This document shows, in pieces, positions 5,656 to 5,759 of a stretch of 5,759 nucleotides of DNA (its first letter is position 1; every line of letters begins with the position of its first letter). Where the stretch lies: positions 1-5,759 of the forward strand of contig CALYUZ010000067.1 in assembly GCA_945492685.1 (NCBI GenBank), written 5' to 3'. The position numbers and the translations under genes were made by a program. The DNA comes from an uncultured Methanomassiliicoccaceae archaeon (GTDB lineage: Archaea > Thermoplasmatota > Thermoplasmata > Methanomassiliicoccales > Methanomethylophilaceae). The notes beneath the pieces are model-generated. The model ran no database searches, had not been told where the DNA came from, and saw only the letters and a program-made list of their open reading frames with translations.

Positions 5656-5759
5656 TCAGAGATATTTCGCGACGATGTCGATGATCTCGTCGATCTTCGC
5701 GTTGCCGAGTACGATCCTCTCTTTCGAGAAGATTGCGCGGACATCCTCCGGATACTGGG
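5656..5759 (-). CDS. rpoF: DNA-directed RNA polymerase subunit Rpb4 (RpoF), C-terminal 33 residues
   Basis: The window's right edge cuts this gene; only the last 33 codons and the TGA stop (5656-5658) are present. The visible tail reads PEDVRAIFSKERIVL near its start and ends IIDIVAKYL. This matches the C-terminal HRDC-like helices of archaeal Rpb4, where a VRAIF.KER motif is followed by a helix of the form EI..I..IV.KY. Rpb4 pairs with Rpb7 to form the polymerase stalk, which takes part in initiation, processivity and RNA binding. Its position directly upstream of DUF655 and ksgA supports the call, because that order recurs in archaea. The stop is followed by 20 bases containing the Shine-Dalgarno sequence of the next gene, so the three are likely one transcript. 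With so little sequence, domain completeness cannot be judged. Confidence 0.85.
   Translation of the reverse strand, partial: QYPEDVRAIFSKERIVLGNAKIDEIIDIVAKYL

Noticed and set aside
5115..5744. Minus-strand 209-codon frame overlapping DUF655 and the end of rpoF
   Set aside because: It is an out-of-frame, arginine-rich low-complexity translation. The DUF655 and Rpb4 frames explain the same DNA with clear family features.
1..5759. CRISPR arrays, insertion sequences, tRNA or rRNA genes
   Set aside because: No spaced direct repeats, terminal inverted repeats with transposase, or RNA gene signatures were seen. Almost all bases are accounted for by seven tightly packed protein genes.

Overview
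This window looks like a conserved, housekeeping stretch of an archaeal chromosome. All seven genes lie on the minus strand. The evidence for an archaeon is the C-terminal end of RNA polymerase subunit Rpb4, followed by a DUF655 gene and then a KsgA/Dim1 rRNA methylase gene (a classic archaeal order), a family B DNA polymerase, a Ygr210-type YchF GTPase and TATA-box promoters. High GC, arginine written mostly as AGG, and stop codons that are all TGA fit Thermoplasmatota. My best guess, by inference only, is a Methanomassiliicoccales-type methanogen (Methanomethylophilus relatives).

Layout in transcription order, right to left: (1) 5759-4305 holds the end of rpoF, a DUF655 gene with a TTG start and strong Shine-Dalgarno sequence, and ksgA, which overlaps DUF655 by an ATGA. 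It is a compact information-processing operon. (2) 4304-3145 holds a separate small transcription unit: a six-segment membrane protein of the YczE/DUF6198 family, then a MarR-type regulator 4 bases later. Its upstream gap contains a good TATA box and, between that box and the ATG, an inverted repeat that looks like an operator. (3) 3144-1 holds the YchF-related GTPase with its own putative TATA box, then, 6 bases later, family B DNA polymerase, which runs off the left edge after 624 residues.

Units 1 and 3 serve transcription, ribosome maturation and replication. Unit 2 is the only accessory-looking part: a probable autoregulated membrane protein/MarR pair of unknown substrate placed between two core operons. 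No RNA gene, mobile element, CRISPR array or intein is visible. There is no gene-free stretch longer than about 80 bases. I see no clearly new system; the most testable item is the operator candidate in front of the membrane protein gene.
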